Below, in pieces: positions 16,019 through 24,994 of a DNA stretch of 64,000 nt. The translations under genes and the position numbers were made by a program. Source of the stretch: Micromonospora sp. CCTCC AA 2012012 (GTDB taxonomy: Bacteria; Actinomycetota; Actinomycetes; Mycobacteriales; Micromonosporaceae); assembly GCF_040499845.1 (NCBI RefSeq), contig NZ_CP159342.1:2108001-2172000 (forward strand), given 5' to 3'. The notes below the pieces were generated by a model, which saw only the letters and a program-made list of their open reading frames with translations, did not search any database and had not been told where the DNA came from. Positions within the stretch are counted from its first letter, which is position 1. Every line of letters begins with the position of its first letter.

Positions 16019-17209
16019 ATGAATCTCCGACGGGCGTGGGCCGCGGCACTCCTCGTCGCGGCGGCCGCGCTGGTCGCCCCGACGGTCGGCACGGCTCCCG
16101 CACACGCCGACACGCTGATCTGCGACCAGTTCGGCTCGACCACCATCGGCAGCAGGTACATCGTGATGAACAACCGCTGGGGCACCAGCGCCCAGCAGTG
16201 CATCAACGTCACCGCCACCGGCTTCCAGATCACCCGCCAGGACGGCGTCGCACCGACCAACGGCGCGCCCGTGTCGTACCCGGCGATCTACGTGGGCTGC
16301 CACTACACCGCCTGCTCCCCCGGCACGAACCTGCCCCGGCAGGTCAGCCAGATCGGCAGCGCGCCCTCGTCGATCTCCTACACCTACGTCGGCGGCACCT
16401 ACGACGCCGCGTACGACATCTGGCTCGACCCGACCCCGAAGACCAACGGGGTCAACCAGATGGAGATCATGATCTGGTTCAACCGGCAGGGGTCGATCAG
16501 CCCCATCGGCAGCCCGGTCGGCAACGCCACCGTCGGCGGGAGGACCTGGCAGGTCTGGAAGGGCTGGAACGGCGGCAACGACGTCGTCTCGTACGTCGCC
16601 CCGTCACCGGTCGGCAGCTGGTCGTTCGACGTGATGAACTTCGTCAACGACGTCGACGCCCGCACCCAGGTCGACGGCTCCTGGTACCTGACCAGCATCC
16701 AGGCCGGCTTCGAACCGTGGAACGGTGGCGCCGGCCTCGCGGTCAACAGCTTCTCCGCCGGCGTCAACGCCGGCACGAACGGCGGCGGCACCGGCGGGGG
16801 CACCGGCGGCGGCGGGCAGGACATCGTCGGTCAGGGCAGCGGCCGGTGCCTCGACATCGCCGGCAACCCGGGCACCGACGGCACACCGGTGCAGCTGTGG
16901 GACTGCTGGGGCGGCACCAACCAGAAGTGGACCCGCACCGGCAGCACCTTCGTCAACCCCGCCACCGGCAAGTGCCTCGACGTCGCCAGCGGCTCCACCG
17001 CCAACGGCGCCCGCGTGCAGCTGTGGACGTGCAACGGCACCGGCGCCCAGAACTGGCAGGTCAACGCCAACGGCACCATCACCAACCCGCAGTCCGGCAA
17101 GTGCCTGGACGCGGCCGGTCAGGGCACCGCCAACGGCACCGGGATCCAGATCTACGCCTGCTACGGCGGCGGCGGCACCCAGTCCAACCAGGTCTGGTCG
17201 CTGCGCTGA
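16019..17209 (+). CDS. Secreted GH12 endoglucanase with C-terminal ricin-B (CBM13) domain
   Basis: This 396-residue secreted protein has a signal peptide (about residues 1-30, ending PAHA). A glycoside hydrolase family 12 domain (about 31-250) follows, then a Gly/Thr linker (GTNGGGTGGGTGGGG) and a ricin-B type beta-trefoil (about 270-396) with repeated GKCLD and QLW/QIY motifs. The GH12 nucleophile should be the glutamate in NQMEIMIWF and the general acid the glutamate in QAGFEPWNGG. Such enzymes cut internal beta-1,4 bonds of cellulose or xyloglucan. Here the usual CBM2 is replaced by CBM13, which binds xylan or galactosides, so hemicellulose-associated cellulose may be the target. Regulation by a CebR-type repressor is suggested by the site at 15969. 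A strong hairpin follows the stop. Confidence 0.93.
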   Translation: MNLRRAWAAALLVAAAALVAPTVGTAPAHADTLICDQFGSTTIGSRYIVMNNRWGTSAQQCINVTATGFQITRQDGVAPTNGAPVSYPAIYVGCHYTACSPGTNLPRQVSQIGSAPSSISYTYVGGTYDAAYDIWLDPTPKTNGVNQMEIMIWFNRQGSISPIGSPVGNATVGGRTWQVWKGWNGGNDVVSYVAPSPVGSWSFDVMNFVNDVDARTQVDGSWYLTSIQAGFEPWNGGAGLAVNSFSAGVNAGTNGGGTGGGTGGGGQDIVGQGSGRCLDIAGNPGTDGTPVQLWDCWGGTNQKWTRTGSTFVNPATGKCLDVASGSTANGARVQLWTCNGTGAQNWQVNANGTITNPQSGKCLDAAGQGTANGTGIQIYACYGGGGTQSNQVWSLR

Positions 17210-17215
17210 ACACCG

Positions 17216-17243
17216 GGGGCGCCCCGTTCTCGCGGGGCGCCCC
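17216..17243. terminator. Bidirectional terminator hairpin
   Basis: Two perfect 11-bp arms, GGGGCGCCCCG and CGGGGCGCCCC, flank a six-base loop. It sits 7 bp after the GH12 stop and 17 bp beyond the stop of the convergent propeller gene, so it can serve both. Confidence 0.8.
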
Positions 17244-17260
17244 GTCGCCGGCCCGGATCG

Positions 17261-18307
17261 TCACCGCGTCGGATCGAGCGGCGGAACCGTCCACCGGGCG
17301 ACCCCGCCTCCGGCGCCGATCGACAACCACGACCCGTCGCCGAGCAGCGTCGGAGTCTCGGTCGCCGCGATCCGGAGCTGCGTCAGCGGCCGACCGGTGG
17401 CGACATCGACGAGGAAGTGCCGGTACTCCTCCATGTCCCCGGTGTCGTCGATGAGGACCATGGCCCGTGCGTCGTCCACGTAGCCACCGTGGTAACCGAA
17501 GCGCGCCAGCTCCTCGACCTCGGGATCGTCGTCCGTCCGGACCGGGACGACGGGCGGGCCGAACGCGTCCAGGGTGACCGACAACCGACGCTGACCCTCC
17601 GGGAAGGACCAGAAGCTGATCTCGTCCTCCTCGTGGTTCAGCGTCATGAACGACCGACCGTCCGGGGCCAGCGCCGCACAGCCCTGGTCGTGCCACGGAT
17701 ACTCCTCGACCACCAGTCGGTCGCCCTCCACGCCGCCCCGGAACAGGTACAGCCCGTCCTGGCCCTCGCCCAGATCGAGGATCACCTGCCGGCCGTCCGG
17801 GTGCATCGCGTGCGCCGCGCCCTGCCCGACCGTCGGCAGGGTGGTCCCGGCGAGGAGCGAGCCGTCGGCCGGGTCCAGGACCCACCACCGGTCCGCACCC
17901 CGGCCGAGCATCGCATCCGGCAGGTACAGCCACAGCTGACGGCCGTCGAGCGAGAACGCGCAGTCGGCCCGGGCGTAGGACGAGCGGGCGGGCTCGTCGA
18001 GCGCGATCCGCCACCGTACGGTGCCGTCGGCCAGCACACAGGCGACCTCGGTCGGCGTGACGTGGACCGCCGAGTTGCCGTCCGGAGCCACATCGCCGCT
18101 GGACTGCCTGGTCCAGCCGGCGATCGGGAACGTCGCGTACGTTCCGAGTGCGCCACCGTCGGCGAGCGGAGCGCAGTCCAGGACGTGCGCGGTGCCGTCG
18201 CCGATCCACCGGACCCGCCGCGTGGTGTCGGGAGCCGGCGGGACGGTCCCCGGCGCGGAAGCCGACGGCGACGCGACGTCGGCGAGGAGCTGCGGCTGAC
18301 TGATCAT
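17261..18307 (-). CDS. Cytoplasmic beta-propeller-like hypothetical protein
   Basis: This 348-residue protein has no signal peptide or membrane helix. Repeating beta-strand blocks such as GTAHVLDCAPLADGGALGTY, CAFSLDGRQLWLYLP, AHAMHPDGRQVILDLGEGQD and CAALAPDGRSFMTLNHEEDE have the PDG/LDGR turns typical of WD40- or YVTN-like propellers. Acidic loops (NHEEDE, RTDDDPEVEEL) are prominent. No catalytic motif is evident and I cannot name the function. It diverges from the NADAR gene at 18471 with about 160 bp between them. The ATG at 18307 is preceded on the minus strand by TAGGTT, 11 bases away, so translation may be leaderless from this ATG or the GTG at 18310. Confidence 0.7.
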   Translation of the reverse strand: MISQPQLLADVASPSASAPGTVPPAPDTTRRVRWIGDGTAHVLDCAPLADGGALGTYATFPIAGWTRQSSGDVAPDGNSAVHVTPTEVACVLADGTVRWRIALDEPARSSYARADCAFSLDGRQLWLYLPDAMLGRGADRWWVLDPADGSLLAGTTLPTVGQGAAHAMHPDGRQVILDLGEGQDGLYLFRGGVEGDRLVVEEYPWHDQGCAALAPDGRSFMTLNHEEDEISFWSFPEGQRRLSVTLDAFGPPVVPVRTDDDPEVEELARFGYHGGYVDDARAMVLIDDTGDMEEYRHFLVDVATGRPLTQLRIAATETPTLLGDGSWLSIGAGGGVARWTVPPLDPTR

Positions 18308-18470
18308 CACGGGCGCTCAACCTAGTCGCTCGGGGGCCGAGGAGTACGGGGGACTCCCTTCGACGGACGCAGGTCCAGGGGTCGCGCGGGCCTTGCCGGG
18401 CCGGCTGGGGACACGGGCTGCCGGCAAACGCGATGGCGCGCGGTCATGCGGATCTGGCACTCTGCGGAAC

Positions 18471-19040
18471 GTGCCCGACACCGCCGCCCCACCGTCCAGC
18501 CGCTCCGAACTGCAGGCGCTCGCCGCTACGGGCGCACGGATCTCATACCTGTTCTTCTGGGGGCACCAGCCCCAGCCGGACGGCGGCGTCGGGCCGGGTT
18601 GCCTGAGCCAGTGGTGGCCGGCCCCGTTCGTGGTGGACGGGATCCGGTACGCCACCGCCGAGCACTACATGATGATCGGCAAGGCACGCCTGTTCGGGGA
18701 CGAAGCGGTTGCCGAGCAGATGCTCACCGCGCCGGACCCGCGTGCCGTCAAGGCGCTGGGCCGGCAGGTCCGCGACTTCGACCAGGCCACCTGGGAGGCG
18801 CGCTGCTTCGACGTGGTCGTCGCCGGGAACGTCGCGAAGTTCCGCCAGCACCCCGACCTCGGGCAGTACCTGTCCCGCACGCAGGACCGCGTGCTGGTGG
18901 AAGCCAGCCCGCTCGATCGGGTGTGGGGCATCGGCCTGAGCGCCACGGACCCGCGCGCACACGACCCGGCCCACTGGCGCGGCCAGAACCTCCTCGGTTT
19001 CGCGCTGATGCGGGTCCGCGCCCAGCTCGCCACCGGGTGA
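18471..19040 (+). CDS. NADAR-family protein (YbiA-like)
   Basis: This 189-residue protein matches the NADAR (NAD and ADP-ribose) superfamily. Its core contains LFFWGHQP, the signature CLSQWWPAPFVVDGIRYATAEHYMM, AEQMLTAPDPRAVKALGRQV, and the C-terminal WRGQNLLGFALM. Known members include E. coli YbiA and the plant/bacterial COG3236 proteins, which hydrolyse N-glycosidic bonds of early riboflavin intermediates, and NADAR enzymes that remove ADP-ribose from guanine bases. The conserved Glu in TAEHYMM and Trp in SQWW are present, so it should be active. No ADP-ribosyltransferase partner (DarT-like) is visible nearby, so a housekeeping or damage-control role is as plausible as a defence role. The GTG at 18471 was chosen because the frame upstream looks non-coding. 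Confidence 0.85.
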   Translation: MPDTAAPPSSRSELQALAATGARISYLFFWGHQPQPDGGVGPGCLSQWWPAPFVVDGIRYATAEHYMMIGKARLFGDEAVAEQMLTAPDPRAVKALGRQVRDFDQATWEARCFDVVVAGNVAKFRQHPDLGQYLSRTQDRVLVEASPLDRVWGIGLSATDPRAHDPAHWRGQNLLGFALMRVRAQLATG

Positions 19041-19299
19041 ACCGCAAGGTTCGGATCCACCAGGCACGGCTGGGCGCCGAACAGTTGCCACACCCTGTTC
19101 CTGGCCGGCAACGCGGTCGCGTTCCGGCGCAGCGCCCGGTACGTCCTCGACACGGCGCTCCGGCGACCCGCCCTCGGCCACTGTCGGCTCGGATCGACCG
19201 CCGCGTCGGGCACGGATCGGGCACGGCTGGGCTGTCCTCGCGATGCGGCTTCACCGCCGGGGACACCGCCGCAACCCGACCAGTTGTAGATTGACGTTC

Positions 19300-20391
19300 A
19301 TGCCAATTGACGTACCTCGTCGGGTCGCGAAGAGTCGCCTGAATCCACGTCTCCACCGGCAACTGAACATCTCCGCGCTGGTCGGCGTCGTGGCCGCGGT
19401 CGTCATGTCGCAGACGTTCACCGCGAACGCCGCCGCTGCGTCCGGTCGGCCCGCACCGGGTGGCGCCGGTGCCGTCTCCACGACGCCGGTGGACAAGGAC
19501 TTCACCGCGGACGGGATCCCGGACCTGCTGACGGTGGGCGGAACCACCGGTCTCGCCTCCGGTGTCTGGCTGGCGGCCGGCCTACCGGCGAAGAAGCCCT
19601 CTACCGGTAGCGGCCAGGTCGGCCTGCCACCGGTGAACATCGGCGCGCGCGGCAACGTCGTCTCCGGTGACACCTCGCCGTCCGACTTCGACGGCGCCCA
19701 GGTGATCGCCGGACCGTTCGCCGGCCCCACCGACAAAGACGTGCTCGTCTACTACCCCACGGGCTTCAGCGCCGGCATGGGCTTGATCCTCACCGTCGGC
19801 AGCGACGGCATCCTCGGCAACCCCGAGTGGACGATGCCCGCAGGCACCTTCACCGACATCAACGGTGACAACCCGCTGCAGTTGGCCGCCGCGCAGGGCA
19901 CCGCGCGGTACGGATACGGCCTACCGGACCTCATCGGTACCGCCGGAAATCCGTCCACCGGCTACCACCTGAGCTTTTACCAGAACGTGGGCGGTACTGG
20001 CGGCTACCCGATGAGCGACATCCTCTCGAACGCCACCCCGACCGGAGACATGAACTGGGCGCAGTGGACAATTGCCACCACTGAGCTGGCCTCGGGTACC
20101 GCGATGTTCCTGTGGAACTCCTCGACCGGGGCGCTGTATCTGTGGGAGGGCCTCACCTTCACCGACAACGGCGACATGACCGGATCGGTCGGGTACACGC
20201 AATACCTGATCTCCAGGAGCTGGAACGCCGGCGTGGCCCTCTCCACCCTGGAAGCGGCCGATATCAACGGGGATGGCGTACCGGACATCTGGGCGGTCAC
20301 GCCCAGCGGGACCGTCACCGCATATCTGATCGCTCGGCTGTCCTCCACCGGATCCGCCCAGATCCGGGCCGGCTCGCCGCAGACCCTCTGA
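19300..20391 (+). CDS. Secreted FG-GAP/VCBS-repeat protein
   Basis: This 363-residue exported protein starts with a basic region and hydrophobic helix (ISALVGVVAAVVMSQTFTAN), with likely cleavage after the Ala-rich stretch. The mature part contains several beta-propeller repeats of the FG-GAP/VCBS type, with calcium-binding Asp-rich loops such as DFTADGIPDLLTVG, FTDINGDNPLQL and ADINGDGVPDIWAV. No enzymatic motif is visible; such proteins bind surface ligands or act as adhesins. The direct repeat ATTGACGT spans the start codon (copies at about 19290 and 19307). A TAGATT -10-like element lies eight bases before the ATG, so the transcript may be near-leaderless. Expression control is otherwise not evident. 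Confidence 0.75.
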   Translation: MPIDVPRRVAKSRLNPRLHRQLNISALVGVVAAVVMSQTFTANAAAASGRPAPGGAGAVSTTPVDKDFTADGIPDLLTVGGTTGLASGVWLAAGLPAKKPSTGSGQVGLPPVNIGARGNVVSGDTSPSDFDGAQVIAGPFAGPTDKDVLVYYPTGFSAGMGLILTVGSDGILGNPEWTMPAGTFTDINGDNPLQLAAAQGTARYGYGLPDLIGTAGNPSTGYHLSFYQNVGGTGGYPMSDILSNATPTGDMNWAQWTIATTELASGTAMFLWNSSTGALYLWEGLTFTDNGDMTGSVGYTQYLISRSWNAGVALSTLEAADINGDGVPDIWAVTPSGTVTAYLIARLSSTGSAQIRAGSPQTL

Positions 20392-20510
20392 CAGCGAAGC
20401 GCGCGAAGAAGGCGTCCGTCGAGGTGTCGCGCGCCGGGGCTCGGCGAGGACCCGGCAGCGGCGCGGTCGGTCCGGCCGGGCTCGGCGTCGAGGGTGCGGA
20501 CGATCCGCTG

Positions 20511-21440
20511 TCATGACGATGATCGCTGGCCGCGGCGCCACCGTTGCGGAGTGATGCCGTAGCGGCCGCGGAACCGGCGGACGAGGTAGGTGGCGTCGCG
20601 CAGGCCGGTCCGGGCGGCCACCACGTCGAGCGGCAGGTCGGTCTCGCGCAGCATTCGCCGGACCTCGGTCATGCGTCGTTCGGTGATCCATTCGAGCAGG
20701 GGACGGCCGGTGCGCCGACGGAGCACGGTCGTGAGGTGGCCGGGGGTGTAACCGAGCGTACGGGCGACGTCAGCGGCCGACACCGGTTCGCGGAACGTCG
20801 CCTCGATCTCGGCGAAGACCCGCTCGACGAGTGGGTCCGGCGCGACCGGAACGCTGGGTGCCAGTCGCGCGGCCGCGACCAGGAGCCGGGTGAGCAGCGC
20901 GGCGATGGCTTCCCCGGCGCCGAGACGGCCGGGGTCGGCGAGTTCCTCGGCGAGGTCCGTCATCCATGCCGACCAGTTGGCCCGGTCGGCCTCGGGGATC
21001 CGCCCGTGCCCCGCGTGGGAGGCGAACAGGGCGAGGAGGGGATGGTGCGTCCAGGCCAGCGGGGAGACCGCGGTCAGGGCGGGGACGGCGTCGGGTGTGA
21101 ACGCCACCGACCAGGCGCGGCAGCGGGCGAGCGCGGTCGCGACGCCGATGACCTGCCCGGGCGACACGGCGTGCACCTCGCCGGGCCGCAACGGCCGTTC
21201 GGCGCCGTCGACGGTGAACGTACCCGTGCCCTCCTGCACATGGACGAGGACGAGGAAGTCGTGGGCGTGCCGGTGGTCCGGCGGGAGGCTGAGGTGGGCG
21301 GCGTCGGTGTCCAGGCGGGTCACCGAGACCGGCGGCAGGCCGGGGCGCTGCCGGTAGCGGTAGACCGGTGTCCCGTCGGGCCGTACCGCGCGCAGCCCCG
21401 GCGCGGCCGGCAGCGAGTCACTGGCCAAAGGATGTCCCAT
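20511..21440 (-). CDS. AraC-family transcriptional regulator
   Basis: This 309-residue regulator has an N-terminal AraC-type cupin (about 40-130, with HRHAHDFLVLVHVQEGTGTF then PLRPGEVHAVSPGQV, histidines intact) and a C-terminal double helix-turn-helix (about 210-305). The second HTH ends with the classic ATYLVRRFRGRYGITPQRWR. The dual-domain form suggests it senses a small molecule and activates transcription. It is divergent from the SAM methyltransferase at 21555 (114 bp apart) and probably controls it. The ATG at 21440 is preceded by GTGGGAACC; an alternative start lies 13 codons upstream. Confidence 0.9.
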   Translation of the reverse strand: MGHPLASDSLPAAPGLRAVRPDGTPVYRYRQRPGLPPVSVTRLDTDAAHLSLPPDHRHAHDFLVLVHVQEGTGTFTVDGAERPLRPGEVHAVSPGQVIGVATALARCRAWSVAFTPDAVPALTAVSPLAWTHHPLLALFASHAGHGRIPEADRANWSAWMTDLAEELADPGRLGAGEAIAALLTRLLVAAARLAPSVPVAPDPLVERVFAEIEATFREPVSAADVARTLGYTPGHLTTVLRRRTGRPLLEWITERRMTEVRRMLRETDLPLDVVAARTGLRDATYLVRRFRGRYGITPQRWRRGQRSSS

Positions 21441-21554
21441 GGTTCCCACGTTAAATCCTGCTCGGTGACCGCAGAACATCCCAGACTGGAGACGACACCG
21501 GCTCCGTCACGGTTCACCGGGGCAGACCCGCCACCGCCGGCACAGGAGGCATCC

Positions 21555-22295
21555 ATGGCAGCTTCGACCCCCGTACGCATCCTCGACCAGCGATCCGCGC
21601 AGGAGCGGGACCGCCCGTTCCTGCCGGGCGCGGGAAAGACCTGGCTTCTCCCGTTCTACGACGCCTTCAGCCGGGTGGCCGGCGTCCGCGCTCTGCACGA
21701 GCGTGCCGTCGGGCTCGCCGGCATCGCGCCCGACCAGGCGGTGGTCGATGTCGGTTGCGGCACGGGCAACCTGTCGTTCGCCGTGCTCGCGGCCCAGCCG
21801 ACCGCGCGGGTGACCGGCCTCGACCCCGACGGGGACGCGCTGCGCAGGGCAGCGCGCAAGGCGCGTCGCCGCGGTGTCGCTCTCACCCTGGTGCAGGGGT
21901 ACGCCGACCGGCTCCCCGCCGAGGACGCGTCGCTGGACCACGTGGTCTTGTCACTGGCCCTGCACCACGTCGACGACGGGGGCCGGGTCGCGTTCGCGCG
22001 TGACGCGCTGCGCGCCCTGCGGCCGGGCGGGAGGGTCACGGTCGTCGACTTCGGCGGTCCGGCTGCCACGGTCGAGGGCGCCGGGCACGCGACACACCGT
22101 CATGGCCATTCTCTCCGGCGTCTGACCCGCGTGCGCTCGCGGGTGGCGCACAGTCCAGCCGTGGCCCGTGACGACGGCGAGGGCCTCGTCACGCTCCTCG
22201 CTGACGCCGGGTTCGGTGACGCCCGGGAGGTCGCGCACGTCGATCACAGGTTCGGTCGGGTGACGTTCGTGCAGGCGACTCGTCCCTCGAGCTGA
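21555..22295 (+). CDS. Class I SAM-dependent methyltransferase
   Basis: This 246-residue enzyme has the Rossmann-type methyltransferase motifs: motif I VVDVGCGTGNLSFAV, the acidic end of strand 2 in TGLDPDGDAL, motif II around LDHVVLSLALHHV, and motif III LRPGGRVTVVDFGG. This set resembles the UbiE/COQ5-like group acting on small molecules. Between about residues 176 and 215 the sequence is basic and His-rich (HATHRHGHSLRRLTRVRSR), which may be a lid over the active site. The substrate is not known. A strong AGGAGG site precedes the ATG at 21555. Its divergent AraC neighbour is the likely regulator, and a hairpin terminator follows at 22371. Confidence 0.88.
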   Translation: MAASTPVRILDQRSAQERDRPFLPGAGKTWLLPFYDAFSRVAGVRALHERAVGLAGIAPDQAVVDVGCGTGNLSFAVLAAQPTARVTGLDPDGDALRRAARKARRRGVALTLVQGYADRLPAEDASLDHVVLSLALHHVDDGGRVAFARDALRALRPGGRVTVVDFGGPAATVEGAGHATHRHGHSLRRLTRVRSRVAHSPAVARDDGEGLVTLLADAGFGDAREVAHVDHRFGRVTFVQATRPSS

Positions 22296-22370
22296 ACCTG
22301 GTGGGGGTGCCGGCCGGACCGCAGGTTCTCCCGGCCGGACATCTCCTGCCTGAGGTGGTTGGCCCGGCTG

Positions 22371-22402
22371 GGCATGGGCCCCCGGAACCGGGGGCCCATG
22401 CC
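22371..22402. terminator. Strong bidirectional terminator hairpin
   Basis: Perfect arms GGCATGGGCCCCC and GGGGGCCCATGCC are separated by GGAACC, which can extend pairing further. It lies between the convergent methyltransferase (stop 22295) and small secreted protein (stop 22457) and should terminate both. Confidence 0.85.
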
Positions 22403-22456
22403 GCTGGCGAGGCGGTCTCACCGCCGCGGCAGCACGCCTGCGCGCAGCCCGGCAGG

Positions 22457-22915
22457 TCAGCCGCAGTTGCCCCAGCTGTCCCGGCCGGCGCTCTGCCAGT
22501 TGGTGCCGTACAGGACCTCGCCGCTGTACATCACGCACTTGTCGACGGCGGAACGCTGGATCGCCGCGTAGTACTTGTAGCTGCCGGACTGGTAGACCCA
22601 CGATCCGCCGTAGACGCGGATCCCGGCGGAGACGCCGGTCGCCGAGCCGACGGAGACGGTCTTCAGGGTCGCGACGCAGTTGTACCCGGTGGCGCTGTTG
22701 TACATCAGGTAGACGTCGCCCACCTTCGTGCCGCCCGGCGTGGAGATGGTCCGGTGCCCGTCGCTGGCGTAGGCCCACGACCCACCGAAGTCGTTGTTAC
22801 AGGCCTGAGCCGCGGTGAACGGGTTCGTCGCCGCCCTTGCGGGCGAGGCGAACGCCACCGTACCCACCACGACGGCGATGATCGAGACGGCCAGTTGTCG
22901 CGCTGATCCACGCAT
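22457..22915 (-). CDS. Small secreted cysteine-containing protein
   Basis: This 152-residue protein has a signal peptide (about residues 1-28, ending SPARA) and a mature domain of about 120 residues with four cysteines (AACNND-like, YNCVA, DKCVM, GNCG) likely forming two disulfides. Aromatic Gly/Ser/Tyr-rich segments such as SWAYASDGHRTI and YGGSWVYQSGSYKYYAAIQR suggest a compact beta fold. The family is common in actinomycete secretomes, but I cannot assign a function; inhibitor, carbohydrate binding or surface coat are all possible. A very strong GGAGGGAG site precedes the ATG. A perfect 14-bp palindrome lies 20 bp upstream of the start, so its expression is probably repressor controlled. 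Confidence 0.8.
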   Translation of the reverse strand: MRGSARQLAVSIIAVVVGTVAFASPARAATNPFTAAQACNNDFGGSWAYASDGHRTISTPGGTKVGDVYLMYNSATGYNCVATLKTVSVGSATGVSAGIRVYGGSWVYQSGSYKYYAAIQRSAVDKCVMYSGEVLYGTNWQSAGRDSWGNCG

Positions 22916-22934
22916 ACGGTCTCCCTCCACTGAA

Positions 22935-22948
22935 AGGATGATCATCCT
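22935..22948. promoter_or_regulatory. Perfect 14-bp palindrome over the -10 region of the secreted-protein gene
   Basis: AGGATGATCATCCT is a perfect palindrome 20 bp upstream of the gene starting at 22915. On the minus strand it overlaps TAGGAT, a plausible -10 hexamer. This is the usual position of a repressor operator, for example GntR or TetR type. The cognate regulator is unknown. Confidence 0.5.
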
Positions 22949-23010
22949 ATCTGGACGACGTCCGGCGTTCGGAGCCGCGCTGCCGGCCGTGAGCCTTGAG
23001 GTCGAGGCGC

Positions 23011-23049
23011 ACGGCGGGGAGGGACCGGTGCGTGGTCCCTCCCCGCCGT
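23011..23049. terminator. Chitinase transcription terminator
   Basis: A 16-bp perfect inverted repeat (ACGGCGGGGAGGGACC and its complement) has a seven-base loop. It lies 25 bp beyond the chitinase stop codon (gene on the minus strand) and is the strongest hairpin near that gene. Confidence 0.85.
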
Positions 23050-23073
23050 GTGGGTGGTGCGTCGGCGCTCGGC

Positions 23074-24774
<1,701 letters not shown>

Positions 24775-24810
24775 GGGGTTCCTTCCCGTTGTACGTGCCT
24801 AACCGGTGGG

Positions 24811-24939
24811 CGGTACGGGAGCGCGTCGACGTGCATCTGGTCGGAGGCTCGTCCGGTGCGCTCCCGTACCGTCGGTACGAGGGAGGGGTTCTCGTACCGT
24901 CGGTACGAGGGGGGTGCTCGTACCGCCGTGCGTGTCCCC
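24811..24939. repeat. Array of CGTACC/GGTACG palindromes upstream of the chitinase
   Basis: Between the chitinase start (24774) and the LPMO stop (24995) there are two near-identical dyads. One is CGTACC-GTC-GGTACG at 24865-24879 and the other is CTCGTACC-GTC-GGTACGAG at 24891-24909. A degenerate third half (CTCGTACC) follows at about 24917-24924. In addition CGGTACGGGAGCGC (24811-24824) is the exact complement of GCGCTCCCGTACCG (24858-24871), giving a 14-bp inverted repeat that competes with the first dyad. The spacing between copies is about 24-28 bp. This could be a cooperative operator array, or a set of alternative mRNA hairpins in the leader. It could also act as LPMO terminators. The sequence differs from the known streptomycete chitinase repeats and from DasR sites. 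Confidence 0.7.
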
Positions 24940-24994
24940 GGTGGGTGGTCCGGGGTCGGACCGCCGGCGCTGGTAGGGCCGGCGGAGCGTGTTG

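Noticed and set aside
18471..19040. NADAR gene as part of a DarTG-type anti-phage system
   Set aside because: There is no DarT-like ADP-ribosyltransferase or other defence gene in the neighbourhood.
24811..24939. DasR or known chitinase direct-repeat sites
   Set aside because: The core CGTACC/GGTACG does not match the DasR dyad (ACTGGTCTAGACCACT type) or the 12-bp TGGTCTAGACCN repeats.
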